Of a stretch of DNA of 64,000 nucleotides, positions 60,867-64,000 are shown piece after piece. The position numbers and the translations under genes are program-made. The stretch lies in NCBI GenBank assembly GCA_028866905.1, contig JAGWHI010000001.1, forward strand, positions 44,292 to 108,291. Reading direction: 5' to 3'. The DNA comes from Microcaldota archaeon (GTDB lineage: Archaea > Micrarchaeota > Micrarchaeia > Micrarchaeales > Micrarchaeaceae). Every line of letters begins with the position of its first letter. Position 1 is the stretch's first letter. The notes under the pieces were generated by a model. The model was not told where the DNA came from. It searched no databases and saw nothing but the letters and a program-made list of their open reading frames with translations.

Positions 60867-62189
60867 ATGGCGAGGACAAAGGCGATAATCCTAGGCGCTG
60901 CAGGTAGGGATTTCCACAACTTCAACGTGCTCTACAGGGACAACCCGGCCTACGAGGTCGTTGCTTTCACCGCAACGCAGATACCGTACATCTCCAACAG
61001 GATTTACCCGCCGGGGCTTGCGGGCAAGCTGTACCCCAAGGGCGTACAGATATATCCCGAGGAGGAACTGCCCAAGCTCATAAAGAGGTTGAAGGCGGAC
61101 GAGGTGGTTTTCTCATACTCGGACGTCACCCACGACTACGTTATGGAGCGCGCATCTGTTGCAAGCGCAAACGGCGCTAACTTCAGGCTGCTGGGCGCCG
61201 AGAAGACGATGCTGAAGTCCTCGAAGCCCGTGGTTGCGATATGCGCGGTGAGGACCGGCTGCGGGAAGAGCCAGACCACGAGATACGTGGCAGACCTTCT
61301 CAAGGGACTGAAGCTCAGGGTGGTCGCGATAAGGCACCCGATGCCGTACGGAGACCTCGCGAAGCAGGCAGTGGAAAGGTTCGCCACGCTGAAGGACCTG
61401 GACAGGTACAAGACCACAATCGAGGAGCGGGAGGAGTACGAGCCGCACATACTCAACAGGACTATAGTCTATGCGGGCGTCGATTACGAGAGGATTCTTC
61501 GCGAGGCGGAGAAGGAGGCCGACGTTATACTATGGGACGGGGGGAACAACGACACCCCGTTCATAAAGCCGGACCTCATGATAACTGTTGCCGATCCGCT
61601 CAGGGCCGGAAACGAGCTCACCTATTACCCGGGGGACACGTCGGCGAGAATCGCAGACATACTGCTGGTCAACAAGATAAACTCCGCGACTAAGGCAGAG
61701 ATCGAACGGGTCACGGAGGACCTGCGCGGGCTTAGCCCAAGGGCAAAGATACTCTATGCGGAATCCATTGTTAAGCCGGACAACCCGAGGATGATCAAGG
61801 GCAAGAGGGTCCTTGTCGTGGAGGACGGGCCGACGATAACGCACGGCGGAATGAGGATAGGCGCGGCTATGGTTGCCGCAAAGGAGTACGGGGCCGCTAA
61901 GATTGTGAGGGCCAAGGATTACGCTGTCGGGTCGATAAAGGAGACCTTCGACAGGTACAAGACGCTCGACTTGGAGCTGCCCGCCATGGGATACTCGAGG
62001 AAGCAGCTCGAAGACCTGAAGAACACGATAAACATGTCGGAATGCGACGTTGTGGTGTCCGCGACGCCGTCAGACCTGCGGCGCCTGATTGTCATAGACA
62101 AGCCGATAGTGCATGTTGGTTACGAGCTTGCGCCGAAAGGCAGGGAGTTCGACAACGCAGTGATAAAATTCGGGAAGAGCGTGAAGTGA
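60867..62189 (+). CDS. COG2403 P-loop protein (cyclic 2,3-diphosphoglycerate synthetase-like)
   Basis: 440 aa. N-terminal Rossmann-like region (AIILGAAGRDFHNFNVLYRD), P-loop AICAVRTGCGKSQTTRYVAD near residue 125, VILWDGGNNDTPFIKPDLMI and HGGMRIGAAMVAAKEYGA. The family is annotated as predicted GTPase and includes relatives of cDPG synthetase of methanogens. Actual substrate is not clear. Shares one base with the VKOR gene. Confidence 0.85.
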   Translation: MARTKAIILGAAGRDFHNFNVLYRDNPAYEVVAFTATQIPYISNRIYPPGLAGKLYPKGVQIYPEEELPKLIKRLKADEVVFSYSDVTHDYVMERASVASANGANFRLLGAEKTMLKSSKPVVAICAVRTGCGKSQTTRYVADLLKGLKLRVVAIRHPMPYGDLAKQAVERFATLKDLDRYKTTIEEREEYEPHILNRTIVYAGVDYERILREAEKEADVILWDGGNNDTPFIKPDLMITVADPLRAGNELTYYPGDTSARIADILLVNKINSATKAEIERVTEDLRGLSPRAKILYAESIVKPDNPRMIKGKRVLVVEDGPTITHGGMRIGAAMVAAKEYGAAKIVRAKDYAVGSIKETFDRYKTLDLELPAMGYSRKQLEDLKNTINMSECDVVVSATPSDLRRLIVIDKPIVHVGYELAPKGREFDNAVIKFGKSVK

Positions 62190-62584
62190 TGCGCAAGAAC
62201 CTTAGGGCCAACGCGATATACGCAGTGCTGATACTCGGTGTGATAGTATCGGTTTACCTTACGATAGTGCATTTCGAGCCTACCGCACTGGTTTGCCCGA
62301 ACACTGGACCCATAGACTGCGAGCAGGTCCTCACCAGCAGCTACTCCGTTGTCCTTAGGGTGCCCCTGGCTGTGTGGTCGCTGATATGGTTCGCGGCATG
62401 GATTGCGCTTTTCAGGCTGGGCGTGCGGGGCATAGTGGCTGACGTCTGGGGGCTTCTCGGCGTGGGGGGCCTCATCTACTCCATAACCGCGATGGATGCC
62501 ATTGGAAAAATCTGCATTTACTGCTCGTCCCTTGACGTGCTGATCGTGCTGCTCCTGCTCTTCAGGTTCGCAGTGAAGGAGTGA
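62189..62584 (+). CDS. VKOR family quinone-linked disulfide-forming membrane protein
   Basis: 131 aa, four membrane segments. Loop cysteines C36 and C44 (VCPNTGPIDCEQVLTSSYS) and the quinone-facing pair C109-I-Y-C112 match VKOR. It would pass electrons from exported thiol proteins to a quinone, re-oxidising a thioredoxin-like partner such as DUF929 (37924-38817). Coupled to COG2403 by TGATG overlap. Confidence 0.92.
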   Translation: MRKNLRANAIYAVLILGVIVSVYLTIVHFEPTALVCPNTGPIDCEQVLTSSYSVVLRVPLAVWSLIWFAAWIALFRLGVRGIVADVWGLLGVGGLIYSITAMDAIGKICIYCSSLDVLIVLLLLFRFAVKE

Positions 62585-62588
62585 TGCA

Positions 62589-63719
62589 TTGGCGGACACC
62601 ATACACATAAGGGACCCCATATACGGCGATGTTGAGGTTTCCGATGTCGCGCGAATGATACTTGAAACCCCGCAGATGCAGAGGCTGCGCTACATAAAGC
62701 AGCTTGGTTTCACCTATCTGGTGTTCCCTGGCGCAAACCACAGCAGGTTCGAGCACTCTGTCGGCAGCATGCACGTTACGCAGGACATACTCGACAACAT
62801 AAACGGCAACCGCTTCCCTGAGATGCCGATAATAGGGCTGCTCCACGACATAGGGCACGGGCCGTTCTCGCACCAGTCTGAGGATGTCATAACCAAGTAC
62901 ACCCGCATGAGCCATGATCAGTGGGGCGAGCGCGTTATCAAAGGGTCTGTTGTTGAGGATGTCATAGCGGATTCAGGAATCCCGTTGAGGAAGGTTTTGC
63001 GGTATTTCAGGGGGGAGCCGGGCAGCGAGCTGATCGGAGGCGCGCTGGGTTCCGACCGCATAGACTACATAATGCGCGACGCTTACTACACCGGGGCTGC
63101 GTATGGAATGGTGGACTACTACAGGCTGCGCAACAAGCTGACGGTGTACAGGGGAGTGCCGGCGATATACGAGCAGGGGATATCCGTCGCGGAACTGCTG
63201 CTCATGGCGCGCTACTTCATGTACACCAACGTTTACGGGCATCACACCCAGAGGATAGCCGAGGGCATGTTCAGCAACGCGCTGTCCAACGCGATAGAGG
63301 ATGGCGACGTGGACCCGTACGAGGCTGCGATGATGATTGACGAGCAGGTGATGGATGCGCTTTCGGAATCGAGGAAGGCGAAGGTGCTTGTGGGAAGGAT
63401 ACGCGCCAGGAACCTCTTCAAGCGGGCGTACTACAGGAGCGTGGACAGCGACGTCAAGGTCGGGGAGGTGGAGGATGCTCTCGGAGGGGCCGGGCTTGCC
63501 GGGGACGAATACGTCGCAGTGCTGAAGGGCTTCGGAGGCGAGAAGGGGGACATAACGGTGCTCGACAGGAACGGCAAGCGCATCGGGACGCTTGGCGACT
63601 TCTCCCCGCTCATGGGCACGATCGACAGCCTGACAACAGGCAAGAAAAAGCTTTTAGTTGCTTGCGACAAAAGGAATGTCGCGAGGGCCAGGTCCGCTGT
63701 GGAAAGGCTGCTCGGCTAA
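62589..63719 (+). CDS. HD superfamily phosphohydrolase (COG1078, SAMHD1/dNTPase-like)
   Basis: 376 aa. IRDPIYGDVEVSDVARMILE, NHSRFEHSVGSMHVTQD, LLHDIGHGPFSHQSED (HD metal site) and GGALGSDRIDYIMRDAYYTG. C-terminal 100 residues are variable. Related to dGTPases and SAMHD1; likely a nucleotide triphosphohydrolase. Starts with TTG at 62589, four bases after VKOR. Confidence 0.9.
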   Translation: MADTIHIRDPIYGDVEVSDVARMILETPQMQRLRYIKQLGFTYLVFPGANHSRFEHSVGSMHVTQDILDNINGNRFPEMPIIGLLHDIGHGPFSHQSEDVITKYTRMSHDQWGERVIKGSVVEDVIADSGIPLRKVLRYFRGEPGSELIGGALGSDRIDYIMRDAYYTGAAYGMVDYYRLRNKLTVYRGVPAIYEQGISVAELLLMARYFMYTNVYGHHTQRIAEGMFSNALSNAIEDGDVDPYEAAMMIDEQVMDALSESRKAKVLVGRIRARNLFKRAYYRSVDSDVKVGEVEDALGGAGLAGDEYVAVLKGFGGEKGDITVLDRNGKRIGTLGDFSPLMGTIDSLTTGKKKLLVACDKRNVARARSAVERLLG

Positions 63720-63754
63720 GCCTTTTATATTAGGTCTGCCTCATATTGAAAAGT

Positions 63755-63829
63755 GGGTCCATAGCTCAGCTAGGTCAGAGCGGCTGGCTCTTAACCAGTA
63801 GGTCGGGGGTCCGAATCCCCCTGGACCCG
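63755..63829 (+). tRNA. tRNA-Lys (anticodon CTT)
   Basis: 75 bases: acceptor GGGTCCA/TGGACCC, D arm, anticodon arm GCTGG-CTCTTAA-CCAGT, T arm GGGGG-TCCGAAT-CCCCC, discriminator G. No intron, no CCA. TATA-like ttttatatta at 63723-63732 is about the right distance upstream. Confidence 0.95.
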
Positions 63830-63835
63830 CTCATT

Positions 63836-64000
63836 TTATCTTATAAGCAGAGCGGACTTCGGCGCCTTTATTATCTTCGCCGATTGGAATATCCCGTCTG
63901 TCTCGTTGAGCGATCCGCGTATCCTCTCTATGTATGTCTGGTATGCGGGTTCCTTGGAGAATATTGTCGATTTGTTGAATGCTCCATGCCTGTGCGCTTC
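63836..64000 (-). CDS. C-terminal end of an unidentified protein, cut by window edge
   Basis: 54 residues in frame to the window end, with stop at 63836-63838: charged, with IFSKEPAYQTYIERIRGS and IIKAPKSALLIR. Codon use is like the other genes. Family not recognised from this piece. It converges on tRNA-Lys. Confidence 0.65.
   Translation of the reverse strand, partial: EAHRHGAFNKSTIFSKEPAYQTYIERIRGSLNETDGIFQSAKIIKAPKSALLIR

Noticed and set aside
1..64000. CRISPR arrays, insertion sequences, integration sites
   Set aside because: No regularly spaced repeats, transposase motifs or tRNA-flanking direct repeats were seen when reading through the window.

Overview
The window comes from an archaeon. 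Evidence is a full-length thermosome, prefoldin beta, RpoK, ribosomal proteins L34e and L14e, archaeal adenylate and cytidylate kinases, Trm56, archaeal D-aminoacyl-tRNA deacylase, archaeal Mre11, isopentenyl phosphate kinase, a geranylgeranyl reductase, TATA-box promoters and a tRNA-Trp whose intron carries a box C/D guide. It also carries genes of bacterial affinity: DNA gyrase A and B, SufBCDSU, GlyA and NuoABCD. Compact coding, short intergenic spaces, abundant ATA/AGG codons, frequent GTG/TTG starts and a GGTG-N5-start ribosome-binding rule fit a small-genome DPANN-type archaeon, Micrarchaeota-like in feel. That placement is inference; no 16S rRNA is present. No mobile element, prophage or CRISPR array was seen, and no gene-free stretch exceeds about 175 bases apart from RNA genes.

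Layout. 1-6.9 kb: rpoK, geranylgeranyl reductase, a PEP-utilising mobile-domain protein, an interrupted tRNA-Leu, a PAC2 protein, a small two-repeat basic protein, a short pyruvate kinase and a DUF192 protein. 7-9.4 kb: P5C dehydrogenase and two small unknowns. 9.5-15 kb: a sufB-sufD-HTH-sufC-sufS-sufU operon. 15-21 kb: AlaX, a DMT transporter, tRNA-Gln, HAD-ProDH-ProRS, carbamate kinase, pterin dehydratase. 21-25.7 kb: IPK, a mevalonate-(di)phosphate decarboxylase, an aspartase/fumarase and a J-domain protein. 25.7-31.5 kb: a succinate/fumarate flavoprotein, a 572-residue double ThyX-like protein, a free PEP-synthase ATP domain and GlyA. 31.5-43.5 kb: two tandem HAD paralogues, a metal-transporter-like membrane protein, CTP synthase, a CYTH protein, tRNA-Trp, a DUF929 thioredoxin-like protein, AroD, a GT2, an RPA-like SSB, DUF218 and Mrp. 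43.6-50.2 kb: thermosome, adk-DUF106-L34e-cmk-L14e, and facing it Mre11, DHH and prefoldin. 50.2-64 kb: nuoABCD, an RNHCP zinc protein, dtdA, a large secreted lectin-like protein, gyrB-gyrA-trm56, and COG2403-VKOR-HD, then tRNA-Lys.

How it fits together. Metabolic genes point to proline and aspartate catabolism feeding a TCA-like segment, PEP/pyruvate interconversion by split or shortened enzymes, archaeal lipid synthesis through a late mevalonate branch ending in IPK, and Fe-S assembly by SUF under a possible cysteine-containing regulator. VKOR plus DUF929 suggest extracytoplasmic disulfide formation. The observations I rate highest are the double ThyX-like protein, the tRNA-Trp intron guide that lands exactly on C34, two genes whose only reasonable start is AUC at the normal distance from a ribosome-binding site, the interrupted tRNA-Leu, and a palindrome beside the gyrB/COG2403 divergent promoter.
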